A DNA stretch of 64,000 nt. Origin: JBKQVT01 sp963804825. Its GTDB lineage: Bacteria > Planctomycetota > Planctomycetia > Pirellulales > Thermoguttaceae. The notes under the pieces are model-generated. The model was not told the origin of the DNA. It did not search any database and saw nothing but the letters and a program-made list of their open reading frames with translations. Positions 17,686 to 27,338 of the stretch are shown one piece after another. The stretch spans positions 558,001-622,000 of the forward strand of contig CAWDRV010000004.1 of assembly GCA_963804825.1 (NCBI GenBank), written 5' to 3'. Each line of letters starts with the position of its first letter. Position 1 is the first letter of the stretch. The translations under genes and the position numbers were made by a program.

Positions 17686-19560
17686 ATGGACATGGACGAA
17701 CGCTGCGACGGCAACGGCGACGGCGCCGACTACCCATGGCAAGACCTCCCGCCGGACACCCCCCAGGCCATCCGCGACGCCTTGGAGATATCGGCCGCCG
17801 ACGCGGTATCGGCGGGCAGCGAGCCGGTCCGTGTCGTCCGCGCCGGCACGCCGATCCCCTGGCCGGAACCGGGCGAACTGCTCTTGGAAGACGGCCGGGC
17901 GGTCCGTTTGGCCGGCCAACTGCCCCCGGACCTGCCGCTGGGCTACCACGATTTTGTCCCCAACGCCGGGCAGGCAAAAACCCGCGTCATCGTCACTCCG
18001 TGGCAATGTCTGCTGCCGGCGCGACGGCAATGGGGCTGGGCGGCGCAGCTCTACGCCGCTCGGTCGGCGGGAAGTTGGGGCATCGGCGACCTGGCCGACT
18101 TACGCCGGCTGGCCGCCTGGGCAGCGGGCCAACGGGCCGATCTCATCATGCTGAATCCCCTCGGCGCAGTGGCGCCGGTCATTCCCCAGGCCGTCAGCCC
18201 GTACTATCCAAGCAGCCGGAGGTTTCGCAACCCCATCTACCTCCGCGTGGAAGAGGCGCCCGGCGCCGAGCGGCTTGGGGCGCGGCTGGCGGAATTGGCC
18301 TCGGCGGGCCAAGCCCTCCAGACCCAGCGGCCCATCGATCGCGATGCGGTCTTCCGCTTGAAGCAAGAGGCCCTGAAGGCGATCTGGGCCGGGGGACGTT
18401 CCGATCCGGGCTTCGAGGAGTATTGCCGCCGCGAGGGGCCGCCGTTGGAGCAGTTCGCCGTCTACTGTGTGCTGGCCGAGAAGTTTGGCGATGACTGGCG
18501 CAAATGGCCGGCCGAGTATCGCAGGCCCGAGGGCCCGGCAGTACGCGAGTTTGCCGCCGGCCACCGCTCCGAAGTCGGCTATCATCAATGGCTGCAATGG
18601 CTGGTGGACGGGCAGTTGGCCCGCGCGGCGGCGGTGTTGCCGATCATGCAGGACTTGCCCATCGGTTTCCATCCCGGCGGCGCGGACGCGTGGATATGGC
18701 AAGACCTGTTGGCCAAGGACTGCACCGTGGGCGCCCCGCCCGACGCCTTCAACACGCGGGGACAGAACTGGCATCTGCCGGCCTTGGTGCCGTGGAAGCT
18801 GCGGGCGGCCCTCTACGAGCCGTTCATCCAGACCATTCGGGCCGCCCTGCGCCATGCCGCCGGGCTCCGCATCGATCACGTCATGGGGCTGTTCCGCCTC
18901 TATTGGATTCCCCACGGTTGCTCGCCGGCCCAAGGCGCCTACGTGCGTTATCCGGCCGACGACCTGCTGGGGATCGTGGCCTTGGAGAGCCAGCGGGCCG
19001 GCGCGGTCGTGGTGGGCGAGGATTTGGGCACCGTGGAGCCGGGCACCCGCCCGCGGCTGGCCCGGCGGAATATCCTTTCCGTCCGCTTGCTCTGGTTCGA
19101 GCCGCGGAAGCCGGCCGAGTATCCCCGCCTGGCGATGGCCATGGCGACCACGCACGACCTGCCCACGCTGGCCGGCCTGTGGACCGGGCAGGACCTGGCC
19201 GCCCACGAAACGACGGATCTCCAGGCCGACGAGCAGTTGCGAAACCTGCGGCGGCACTACAGCCGACTGATCGACCTGCCAGCCGATACCCTCGTCGAGC
19301 GCGTGATCGAAGAAACCTATCGGCTGTTGTCCCTGGCGCCGTCGGCGATCCTGCTGGCGACGCTGGAGGATGCCCTGGCCGTCGTGGAGCGTCCCAACGT
19401 GCCGGGCACGACGACCCAGTGGCCCAATTGGCGTCTTGCCTTGCCGGGCGGATTGGAGGCCCTGGAGGCCGCCGAGCTGCCGCGCCGCATCGCCAAGGTC
19501 CTGAACCGGCTGGCGGTCGGCGGCGACCATGTCCCTTTGCTTGAAGGAGACGTCTCATGA
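17686..19560 (+). CDS. malQ: 4-alpha-glucanotransferase
   Basis: GH77 amylomaltase/disproportionating enzyme of 624 residues that transfers alpha-1,4-glucan segments. The nucleophile is Asp397 in 'RIDHVMG', the acid/base is Glu445 in 'VVGEDLGTV', and the third carboxylate is in 'TTHDLPTLAGLW'. 'AARSAGSWGIGDLADLR' and 'LNPLGAVAP' are GH77 hallmarks. The roughly 110-residue N-terminal extension before 'SWGIGD' is short. The frame is intact. The stop overlaps the ATG of the NO reductase gene (ATGA at 19557-19560), so the two are likely translationally coupled. Confidence 0.93.
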   Translation: MDMDERCDGNGDGADYPWQDLPPDTPQAIRDALEISAADAVSAGSEPVRVVRAGTPIPWPEPGELLLEDGRAVRLAGQLPPDLPLGYHDFVPNAGQAKTRVIVTPWQCLLPARRQWGWAAQLYAARSAGSWGIGDLADLRRLAAWAAGQRADLIMLNPLGAVAPVIPQAVSPYYPSSRRFRNPIYLRVEEAPGAERLGARLAELASAGQALQTQRPIDRDAVFRLKQEALKAIWAGGRSDPGFEEYCRREGPPLEQFAVYCVLAEKFGDDWRKWPAEYRRPEGPAVREFAAGHRSEVGYHQWLQWLVDGQLARAAAVLPIMQDLPIGFHPGGADAWIWQDLLAKDCTVGAPPDAFNTRGQNWHLPALVPWKLRAALYEPFIQTIRAALRHAAGLRIDHVMGLFRLYWIPHGCSPAQGAYVRYPADDLLGIVALESQRAGAVVVGEDLGTVEPGTRPRLARRNILSVRLLWFEPRKPAEYPRLAMAMATTHDLPTLAGLWTGQDLAAHETTDLQADEQLRNLRRHYSRLIDLPADTLVERVIEETYRLLSLAPSAILLATLEDALAVVERPNVPGTTTQWPNWRLALPGGLEALEAAELPRRIAKVLNRLAVGGDHVPLLEGDVS

Positions 19561-21924
19561 GTCAACCGCTTTCCGACCGCTGCCAGCGGATGGTGATCTC
19601 GCCTTTGTGGCTGCAAGTTGCCGTGTTGACGTTTCTGGTGGGCTTTGTGGTCTTGGGGTACCTGGCTTATCGCATCCATGCCGAGCATCCTCCCATTCCG
19701 GGCCAAGTAGTGATAGCCACGGAAACGGTGGCAGAGGAGACGGCGGCGAAGAACCAGTCGCCGCTGTTTAGCGGCGACGACATCATGGCGGGCCAGCACA
19801 TTTTCCAGAAGTACGGCCTGATGCAGTACGGGACGATTTTCGGCCACGGCGCCTATTTGGGGCCGGATTTCACCGCCCAGTATCTGCACCGCGCCGGCCT
19901 GGCGATGCTGGATTTTTATCGCCGGCACGGCCTGGACGAGGCCGATGCCCTGGCTCGCGTCCAGAGCGACTTCAAGCGGAATAAGTTCAATCCGGCGACG
20001 GACACGCTGGTCTTCGCGCCAGCCAGGCGCACGCCTTTCGGGTGCTCACCGATTTCTATGCCGATTATTTTGCCGCTTTGCCCGCGCAGAAGGGGTTGAA
20101 GCGTCCGGCCATCGTGGACCGGGGCGAAGTGCAGCGGCTGACGGCGTACTTTTGCTGGGCGTCGTGGGCGGCGACGGCCACCCGCCCGGGCGCGGATTAC
20201 TCCTATACCAACAACTGGCCGCCGGAGCCGATGGCGGGAAATCGTCCCACGGCCGAGGCGTTTCTGTGGAGCGTGCTCAGCTTGATTGCGCTGTTGGGGG
20301 GCATCGGACTGATGTTCTTCGTCATTGGACGCTACGACTTGTTGGGTTGGCATCGCGCCGATGAAGAGGAGCCGGCGAAAGACTTGCGTTTCCGGCCGCC
20401 GGAGGAGGTCCGCCTGGCTCCCGCGCAGCGTGCCATGGCCTGGTACTTCCTGGTGGTTGCCGGGCTGTTCTTGCTGCAAGGGCTTCTGGGGGTCGCCAAC
20501 GCCCATTACCATGTCGAGCCCGGCGGTTTCTACGGGATCGACATCGGCCGTTGGCTGCCCTACAACCTGTCGCGGATGTGGCACCTGCAATTGGCGTTGT
20601 TCTTCGTGACGGCCAGTTTCATGGCGATGGGGATCTTCATTGCCCCGATGATTGCCGGCCGCGAGCCCAAGCATCAAGACAAGCTGGCGATGGCCCTGTT
20701 CGGCGCCGTGGTGGTGGTCGTGCTGGGCAGCCTGGCGGGCGAAGCCGCCAGCATCAAGGACCTGATCCCCCGCGCGGGGCCGTGGTACTGGTTCGGCACG
20801 CAAGGATGGGAGTATCTGGACTTGGGCCGCTTTTGGCAAATCCTCCTCGTCGCAGGCCTGTTGCTCTGGGTGGGCATCCTTTTCCGCGGTCTGCACCGCC
20901 GCCTGCCGGGCGAGCACCCGGGCAACTTGCCCTACCTGTTCCTTTACAGCGCCCTGTCCATCCCGGTCTTCTACGCCGCCGGCCTCGCCTTCGGCAAAAA
21001 CGACCAACTTCGCGGTGATCGACTTCTGGCGTTTCTGGGTAGTCCATCTCTGGGTGGAAGACTTCCTGGAACTATTCACCACCATCACCGTGGCTTATGT
21101 CTTCGTGTTGCTGGGGGTTGTCCGGCCCGCCACCGCCACCCGCGTCGTCTACCTCGACGTCATCCTCTATTCCGTCGGCGGCGTGGTCGGCACCATGCAC
21201 CACCTCTATTTCAGCGGCGCTCCGGCGGTCCACATGTCGCTGGGGGCATTCTTCTCGGCCATGGAAGTGATTCCGCTGGTGTTGTTGACGTTCGAGGCCT
21301 GGCGGTTCATGCGCTTGGGCGGCCAGCATCCGCAGCGCTCGGTGCTCAGCGCTTCCAGCGCGGCCTTCCCGCATAAGTGGGCGGTGATGTTCCTCATCGC
21401 CGTCGGCTTCTGGAACTTCCTCGGGGCTGGCGTGTTCGGCTTCCTCATCAACCTGCCGATCGTCAGCTACTACGAGATCGGCACGCAGTTCACCGCCAAC
21501 CACGCGCACGGCGCCATGATGGGCGTCTACGGCATGTTGGCCATGGGCTTCTTCATGTTTGTCGCCCGCTATTTCATTCCGCCCGACCGGGGCAGCACGC
21601 GGGCGATGGCGACTGGCGTTCTGGAGCATGAACATCGGCCTGGCGATGATGCTGTTCGTGAACCTCTCGCCCGTCGGCGGCATCCAACTCTACGACAGCT
21701 TCGCCAACGGCTACTGGCACGCCCGCGAGCCCGAGTTCTTCCAGCAGCCGCTGGTGCGGATATTCGAGTGGCTCCGCATGCCGGGCGATCTGCTGTTCAT
21801 CGTCGGCGGCATTTTGCCGGTCGTCTATCTGGCGCTGCGGATGTTCATCGGGCGGCGCCGCTACGCCCGGCTCCCCCCAGAAACAGAAACGGAGGAATTT
21901 ACGCAGCTTTACGAAGGGGCCTGA
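19557..21924 (+). CDS. norZ: Quinol-dependent nitric oxide reductase (three apparent frameshifts)
   Basis: qNOR, a single-subunit heme-copper family enzyme that reduces NO to N2O at the inner membrane using quinol. RBS GAAGGAG (19543-19549) precedes the ATG. An N-terminal soluble cytochrome-c-like extension without heme CxxCH is followed by the NorB core. Candidate ligands: His in 'MWHLQLALFF', His/Glu in 'VVHLWVEDFLELFTT', the His pair in 'TMHHLYFSG', and His in 'TANHAHGAMMGVYG'. The frame changes near 20030, 21005 and 21600, yet conserved sequence continues to the stop at 21924. Total length, about 785 residues, fits qNOR. It is probably intact in the organism. Confidence 0.9.
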
Positions 21925-21996
21925 GGGGACGGCACTTGCCCATTTTGGCAATTCCGGGTAGGTTGAAGGCGGTTGCAAGCCAAAGGGAAATCCACC

Positions 21997-23236
21997 ATGG
22001 AAAGCACACCCGGGCGGTGCGTGATCGAAGTGCAGCAGTCGATCCTCGAGCAGCCCGAGCCGCAGCCGAAGAAACTGCGGCCGACCAAGCCGAGCGATTA
22101 TCCCCGCGTCGCGGCGGTCTACCTCGACGTGGCCCAAAAACTGGCCAGTCCGCTGTTGATGGGCCCGCCGCTCTGCGACGAATTGGTCGCGCTGGTCGAG
22201 CACCTGCTGACCGAGGAGGAGGCCGGGCTGATGCGCCACCTCGGCATGTTCCGCGGCCGCAGCGCCCGAAGCCTCGCCCGCGACGAACATCGCCCGCTGG
22301 ACCAGGTCGAGCCGATCCTGCGCCGGCTGTCCGAGGAGAAGCGGGTCATCGTCGCGCAGCGGATCGAACGAGAAGAGCCGCTACCGGCTCCTGCCGCTCA
22401 TGCCGGGCATGTTCGAGATGGTGTTGGTCCGGCCGTCGCCCGATTCGCTCACCGATTGGCACCGCCGCTTCGCCGAGTTGTTCGAGGCCCTTTACGAGAC
22501 CGGCTACATGGCGGACTATCGCGGGCTGACGACGCCCTGGGTGCGGTTCCTGCCGGTGGGCAAGGCGCATGGACGCCCATCCCCTGGCGCTGCCGGCGGA
22601 CCATCTGGAAGTGGTCCTGGATCAGTTCGACGTCTTCGGCGTCGGGCAGTGCCAATGCCGCATGACCGCCGACGTGGCCGGCCGCGGCTGCGGCAAGCCC
22701 AAGGGCAACTGCGCCGTGATGGGCCGTTGGGCCCAGGGCGCCATCAAGATGGGCGGCGTTCCGCGAGGTCGGCAAGCAGGAGTTGCTCGACATCAAGCGC
22801 GAGGCCGAGGCCCACGGCATGGTCAACTGGATCATGAACGTCGCGGCGACCAGGAGCCAGTGCTCCTGCTCCTGCTGCGGATGCTGCTGCCATGCCATGC
22901 GGGCCATCAAGGAATTCAACATGCCGGGGATGATTGCCCCGCCGCATTTCCTTCCGCGACTCGACTCGGCCAAGTGTGTTCATTGCGGCCGCTGCGCGGC
23001 GGCGTGTCCGATGGCCGCGATTTCCGTTGACGTGAAAGCAAAGACCTGGCGGCACCGCGCGGGAGCGTTGCATCGGCTGCGGACTGTGCGCCTTGGCCTG
23101 CGAGCGGCAGCGGGCGATCGTCCTGGAGCCCGTGCCCGACTACAAGTTGCCCTACAAGAGTTGGTTTGCCCTGCTCAGCCGGTCCGTCCCGCAGATGCTC
23201 AAGACCTCGTGGAAAGTGTGGCGCGAACGGAGATGA
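21997..23236 (+). CDS. Winged-helix-like plus 2[4Fe-4S] ferredoxin protein (four apparent frameshifts)
   Basis: About 410 residues when five frame segments are joined (breaks near 22370, 22560, 22760 and 23050). The N-terminal third, 'DELVALVEHLLTEEEAGLMR' through 'EPILRRLSEEKRVI', looks like a winged-helix domain. The middle has 'EMVLVRPSPDSLTDWHRRFA' and a Cys cluster 'GVGQCQCRM...GCGKPKGNC'. Further on are 'CSCSCCGCCCHAM' and two ferredoxin motifs, 'CVHCGRCAAACPMAA' and 'CIGCGLCALACERQ'. It probably carries electrons or senses redox state. It lies 72 bp after the NO reductase, which suggests a role in NO metabolism. I know homologues by their pattern only, not a function. Confidence 0.75.
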
Positions 23237-23294
23237 GCGGCGCGTGCTATAATCTGGAAGTCGCGCGGAAAAACCGAACCCCAAGAGGTCGATC

Positions 23295-24542
23295 TTGCCC
23301 GTGATCGTCCCGGAAGAACAACGCCGTTTCGCCCTCGAGGTGGTGCGCCGGCTGCGGGCGTCGGGCTTTGAGGCCTATTGGGCCGGCGGCTGCGTCCGCG
23401 ACGAACTTCTGCATCGCCCGCCCAAGGATTACGACGTGGCCACCGACGCCCGCCCGGAGCAAATCCGCCAGGTCTTCGGACCGAAGAAGACGCTGGCCAT
23501 CGGGGCCGCCTTCGGGGTAATCACCGTGCGGGGCCCGAAAAAGGCCGGCATGGTCGAGGTCGCCACCTTCCGCCAGGACGCGGCGTATAGCGACGGCCGG
23601 CATCCCGACCACGTGACGTTCAGTTCCGCGCGGGAAGACGCCCTGAGGCGCGATTTCACCATCAACGGCCTGTTCTTCGATCCGGTGGAAGGCCGGGTGA
23701 TCGACTTTGTCGGCGGGCAGGAAGACCTCGCCCGGCGGGTGATCCGCGCCGTCGGGCCGCCCGATCAGCGACTGGCCGAGGACAAGCTGCGGATGCTGCG
23801 GGCGGTGCGGTTCTCGGCGGCCTTCGGGTTCCCGTTGGAAAACGACACCCTCGCGGCGATCCGCCGGATGGCCGGCCAGGTCGGCTCCGTCAGCGCGGAG
23901 CGAATCGCCGCGGAAATGCAACGCATGTTGGTCGATCCCGGCCGCGGCGACGCGGTGCGATTGCTGCTGGAGACGGGCTTGGCCGCCGCGGTGCTGCCCG
24001 AGATCGTGCCCGAGGATGACGCCGGCCGGCAGCGGTTGGAGCAAGCCCTGGCGGTCCTCGGGCGGCTGGAGCGGCCCGGTTTTCCCTTGGCCTTGGCGGC
24101 CTTGCTTTGCCCGTGGACCGAGACAGCGGCCGCCCGGCGGGTTTGTCGCCGTTGGCGGCTGTCGAACAAGGAGACGGAGCGGGTCGTTTGGCTGCTGCAA
24201 CATCGCGCGGACCTGGCCGACGCGCGGACGAAGCCCTGGTCGGCGCTCCAGCCGTTGTTGGTTTCCGACGGGATCGAGGACCTCTTGGCGCTTCATGTGG
24301 CGGCCGTGCCGGCCGGGACCGACGATCTGGCCTATTGCCGCTCGCTGTTGGCGCAGCCGCGGGAAGCCCTCGATCCGCCGCCGCTGGTGACCGGCGACGA
24401 CCTGTTGGCCCACGGCGTGCCGGCGGGTCCCAAGTTTCGTTTCCTTCTGCAACGCATTCGTGATGCCCAGCTCGACGGTGAAATTCACACCCGAAGCGAG
24501 GCGCTAGCGATGGTGGATCGGCTTTTCGTTGACAAGAATTAA
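23295..24542 (+). CDS. cca: CCA-adding enzyme / poly(A) polymerase family nucleotidyltransferase
   Basis: Class II tRNA nucleotidyltransferase-like protein of 415 residues that completes or repairs the tRNA 3'-CCA end, or adds poly(A). The TTG start at 23295 follows AAGAGG at 23283-23288. Motif A is 'YWAGGCVRDELLHRPPKDYD' with catalytic Asp-x-Asp (DYDVATDA). Motif B is 'REDALRRDFTINGLFFDP', and motif C/D region is 'EDKLRMLRAVRFSAAFGF'. The frame is intact. A 57-residue coiled-coil gene follows 9 bp later. Confidence 0.92.
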   Translation: MPVIVPEEQRRFALEVVRRLRASGFEAYWAGGCVRDELLHRPPKDYDVATDARPEQIRQVFGPKKTLAIGAAFGVITVRGPKKAGMVEVATFRQDAAYSDGRHPDHVTFSSAREDALRRDFTINGLFFDPVEGRVIDFVGGQEDLARRVIRAVGPPDQRLAEDKLRMLRAVRFSAAFGFPLENDTLAAIRRMAGQVGSVSAERIAAEMQRMLVDPGRGDAVRLLLETGLAAAVLPEIVPEDDAGRQRLEQALAVLGRLERPGFPLALAALLCPWTETAAARRVCRRWRLSNKETERVVWLLQHRADLADARTKPWSALQPLLVSDGIEDLLALHVAAVPAGTDDLAYCRSLLAQPREALDPPPLVTGDDLLAHGVPAGPKFRFLLQRIRDAQLDGEIHTRSEALAMVDRLFVDKN

Positions 24543-24551
24543 CGGACGACC

Positions 24552-24725
24552 ATGATGGATAAGAAAGTCAAGAAGAAGATCGACGCGCTCAATCAGCGGC
24601 TCCAGACGCTTCGCCAGCAGTTGGCCGGGGCGAAGAAGCAGATGGACGATCCGCGCGAACTGAAGGCCGTTCAGGACCAGGTGGCCGCCGCCGAGGCGGA
24701 ACTGGCGAAGCTGAAAGGGGCGTAA
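24552..24725 (+). CDS. Small coiled-coil protein
   Basis: 57 residues, starting 9 bases after the cca stop. The sequence 'VKKKIDALNQRLQTLRQQLA' and 'QDQVAAAEAELAKLKGA' forms nearly continuous heptads with a short DDP break, so it should be an antiparallel or dimeric coiled coil. A start at 24555 is equally possible. No function is known. Close spacing suggests co-transcription with cca. Confidence 0.75.
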   Translation: MMDKKVKKKIDALNQRLQTLRQQLAGAKKQMDDPRELKAVQDQVAAAEAELAKLKGA

Positions 24726-24790
24726 TCCCGCCGGATAGCAGCAAATCGTCAGGCACGGCGTGCCAGAGCTACGTCTATGAACTGTACCCG

Positions 24791-24926
24791 GTAACGGCTC
24801 ACGGTACCGGCGGAGAAACCGCAGATTAACGCAGATAAACGCGGACAAAAATAGATTCAATCAACTGCGTTCATCCGCGTTTATCCGCGGTTGCCTCTCT
24901 TTGTTTTCCGACCCGTGAACGGTTAC
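24791..24926. repeat. About 136-bp imperfect palindrome (copy 1)
   Basis: The ends GTAACGGCTCACGG and CCCGTGAACGGTTAC are inverted. The centre has matching arms GCAGATTAACGCAGATAAACGC and GCGTTCATCCGCGTTTATCCGC-like sequence. A second copy is at 46292-46424. It is AT-richer than the genes and has no ORF. Confidence 0.8.
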
Positions 24927-25181
24927 TCATTTCCCTTGCACGCGCCGCGGGATCGTGAAGGAATAGAGACAAACCACCGCTCCCGCCGACAAAAAGCTCC
25001 ACGGCCACCACGGCGCCGGAATGATCGCCTTGGGGGGGCCTTCTCGCGGGCTATTGCTCAACGACAGGGCCGAGGGCGGCAGTTGCTCGTGAATCCTCAG
25101 TTCCACGCGTTCCACGCACAAGAACCCGGCGCCCAAGACAACCATGAAGAGTCCGATGGCCAGAAACAACGATCGCCACAT
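24927..25181 (-). CDS. Small two-TM membrane protein
   Basis: 84 residues from ATG 25181, which has AGGAGG 9 bases upstream on the minus strand. TM1 is 'LFLAIGLFMVVLGAGFLCV' and TM2 is 'SFLSAGAVVCLYSFTIP', separated by a polar loop. It ends in 'RRVQGK'. The gene is divergent from the PAS/GAF regulator at 25597. I recognise this as a type conserved in planctomycetes but not its function. Confidence 0.7.
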   Translation of the reverse strand: MWRSLFLAIGLFMVVLGAGFLCVERVELRIHEQLPPSALSLSNSPREGPPKAIIPAPWWPWSFLSAGAVVCLYSFTIPRRVQGK

Positions 25182-25596
25182 CGCACGAAGCCTCCTGAAA
25201 ACCACCGTGGTCCTACTACCGTCTGGTCTCATTGCAATTCATCGATCCGCGAGCCCCGTCGGCTGGAGGAGGAAGGCCCCCGGCCGGCCCGCAAAGCCGA
25301 TTTCGAGTTCCACCTTTATCAAGCGTAACAAGGGTGTGGGACGCGACGGAGAAAACAGGGGTGGAAATGGGGTTTTTGGCGAAGCGGCAATCAATCTGCG
25401 GATTGCGCAAGACCGATGCAACAGGGGACGGCCGCCGCCGCACAAAGTGGTTGTTTGATCTTAACAAACCACGTATAATGCGGGTAGAATAACAGAGACG
25501 GGGGGTGATCCCCGGGCCCCGTCGGCAGTGGCGATCCATTGCCGTTGCCCGGGGAAGGAGAAGCGTCCTTGCTATCGCAGGAGTGTGACAACCTTG
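25182..25596. other. Divergent intergenic region
   Basis: It separates the two-TM protein gene (minus) from the PAS/GAF/receiver gene (plus). It holds a good plus-strand promoter (25451-25479) and an operator-like dyad (25447-25472). No further gene was seen. Confidence 0.6.
25447..25479 (+). promoter_or_regulatory. Promoter with overlapping inverted repeat
   Basis: -35 TTGTTT (25451-25456), a 17-base spacer and a perfect -10 TATAAT (25474-25479). The imperfect dyad GTGGTTGTTT-GATCTT-AACAAACCAC (25447-25472) covers the -35 and the spacer, a position suited to a repressor. Confidence 0.6.
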
Positions 25597-27321
25597 ATGG
25601 ATAAGCCGAAGATCCTGCTTATTTCCGACCCCCGCGAAGATGTGGGGCCGGTGCTGAACGGCATGGCCGATTCCCACGAAACGGTGATGGTCCAGAACCC
25701 GGTCCGTGCGCTGGCGCTGTTGAGCCGGGAAAAATTCGCCGGCGTCTACGTGACCGCCAATTTCTTCCACGAAGTCCTCGATATCGGCAAACTGCTTCAG
25801 AACGAGCAGATTCTCGACAGCATGCCCGACGGCGTCGTGCTGCTGGAGAGCGACAACACGATCCTCTGGGGCAGCAAGCAGATTTGCCAGTGGGCCGGCC
25901 GGGAGTCGGTGGTGGGGGCGAATTTCTTCTCGGCGCTGGGCGGCCCCGAAATCCTGGGGCCCGATTTTTGCCCCTTCCATACCGCCTTGGCCACCGGCCA
26001 GAGCACCAGCTCCATGCTGCGGAGCCAGGACAACCGCTACTTCCAGGTCCATGCGGCCCCGATGCGGGAATTGAACGGCCCCGCCTCTCACCTCATCGTC
26101 ACCGTCCGCGACGTCACCTACGAAGTCCATCAGCAGCAGAAGATCGCGGCCATCCACCAGGCCGGCATGGAACTGGCCGACCTGACGCCCGAGGAACTCT
26201 TCCACATGCCGGTCAAGGACCGCATCGAGCTGTTGAAGGCCAACATCGCCCACTTCACGAAGGACCTGTTGAACTTCGAGGTGGTCGAAGTCCGGCTGCT
26301 GGACCCGAAGACCAACCGCTTGGAGCCGCTGTTGGCGTTGGGCATGATGACCGAGGCGGCCAACCGCGTCCTCTACGCCCTGCCGCAGCACAACGGCGTG
26401 ACCGGCTTCGTGGCGGCCACCGGCAAGAGCTATCTCTGCGAAGACACCACCGAGGACCCGCTCTACCTCGAAGGCGTGCAGGGGGCCAAGAGTTCCTTGA
26501 CCGTCCCGCTTCTCTGGCACGACGAAGTGATCGGCACCTTCAACGTCGAGAGCGTCGAGCCCCGGGCGTTCAGCGAGAGCGACCTGCAATTCTTGGAAAT
26601 CTTCAGCCGCGACGTGGCCGCCGCGCTGAACACCCTCGAACTCCTGGTGGCCGAAAAGGGCATCACGGCGGCCGAGAGCGTCGAGGCCATCCACAGCGCC
26701 GTGGCCCTGCCGGTGGACGAAATCCTCAACGAGGCCGTCAACGTGATGGAGCGCTACATCGGCCACGAGCCGGAAGTCGTCGAGCGGCTGCAACGCATCC
26801 TCCGCAACGCCCGCGACATCAAGCAAGTCATCCAAATGGTCGGGCAGAAGATGGCCCCGGCCCAGGCCCATCCGCCGGCGGCGCAGGTGGAAGAGCGGCC
26901 GGCGTTGCGGGGCCGCCGCGTCCTGGTGGTCGACGCCGACGAGAACGTCCGCAGCGCCGCCCACGCCCTCTTGGACCGTTGCGGCTGCACGGTGGAGACG
27001 GCCCACGACGGCGCCGAGGCCGCCTGCATGGTCCGCTCGCTCTTGGATTCCATCTACGACGTGGTCATCGCCGACATCCGCCTGCCCGACATGAACGGCT
27101 ACGAATTGATGTTGAAGCTCCAGGAAGTCATGGACCCGGTGCCGCTGGTGTTGATGACGGGCTTCGGCTACGACCCCGGCCATTCCATCGTCAACGCCAG
27201 AAAGGCCGGATTGCCAGCCTACGCCATCCTCTACAAACCGTTCCGGCTGGATCAACTCCTCAACGCCGTCGAGCACATCATCGAAGCTCCGCGCCCGGTG
27301 CCCCAGGCATCCGGGAATTGA
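25597..27321 (+). CDS. PAS-GAF-receiver signalling protein
   Basis: 574 residues from ATG 25597 (TTG 25594 is also possible; GCAGGAG lies upstream). The N-terminal 55 residues resemble a degenerate receiver. A PAS domain follows (about 65-185, 'EQILDSMPDGVVLLESDNTI'), then a GAF domain (about 200-370, ending 'SDLQFLEIFSRDVAAALN'). A linker with 'NEAVNVMERYIGHEPEVVER' leads to a C-terminal receiver (about 425-545) with phospho-acceptor Asp493 in 'VVIADIRLPDMNGYE', Thr in 'VLMTGFG' and Lys in 'AILYKPF'. There is no kinase or DNA-binding domain, so it probably relays or integrates a signal with an unlinked kinase. Confidence 0.85.
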   Translation: MDKPKILLISDPREDVGPVLNGMADSHETVMVQNPVRALALLSREKFAGVYVTANFFHEVLDIGKLLQNEQILDSMPDGVVLLESDNTILWGSKQICQWAGRESVVGANFFSALGGPEILGPDFCPFHTALATGQSTSSMLRSQDNRYFQVHAAPMRELNGPASHLIVTVRDVTYEVHQQQKIAAIHQAGMELADLTPEELFHMPVKDRIELLKANIAHFTKDLLNFEVVEVRLLDPKTNRLEPLLALGMMTEAANRVLYALPQHNGVTGFVAATGKSYLCEDTTEDPLYLEGVQGAKSSLTVPLLWHDEVIGTFNVESVEPRAFSESDLQFLEIFSRDVAAALNTLELLVAEKGITAAESVEAIHSAVALPVDEILNEAVNVMERYIGHEPEVVERLQRILRNARDIKQVIQMVGQKMAPAQAHPPAAQVEERPALRGRRVLVVDADENVRSAAHALLDRCGCTVETAHDGAEAACMVRSLLDSIYDVVIADIRLPDMNGYELMLKLQEVMDPVPLVLMTGFGYDPGHSIVNARKAGLPAYAILYKPFRLDQLLNAVEHIIEAPRPVPQASGN

Positions 27322-27338
27322 GGACCCCCTGCCGCCTC

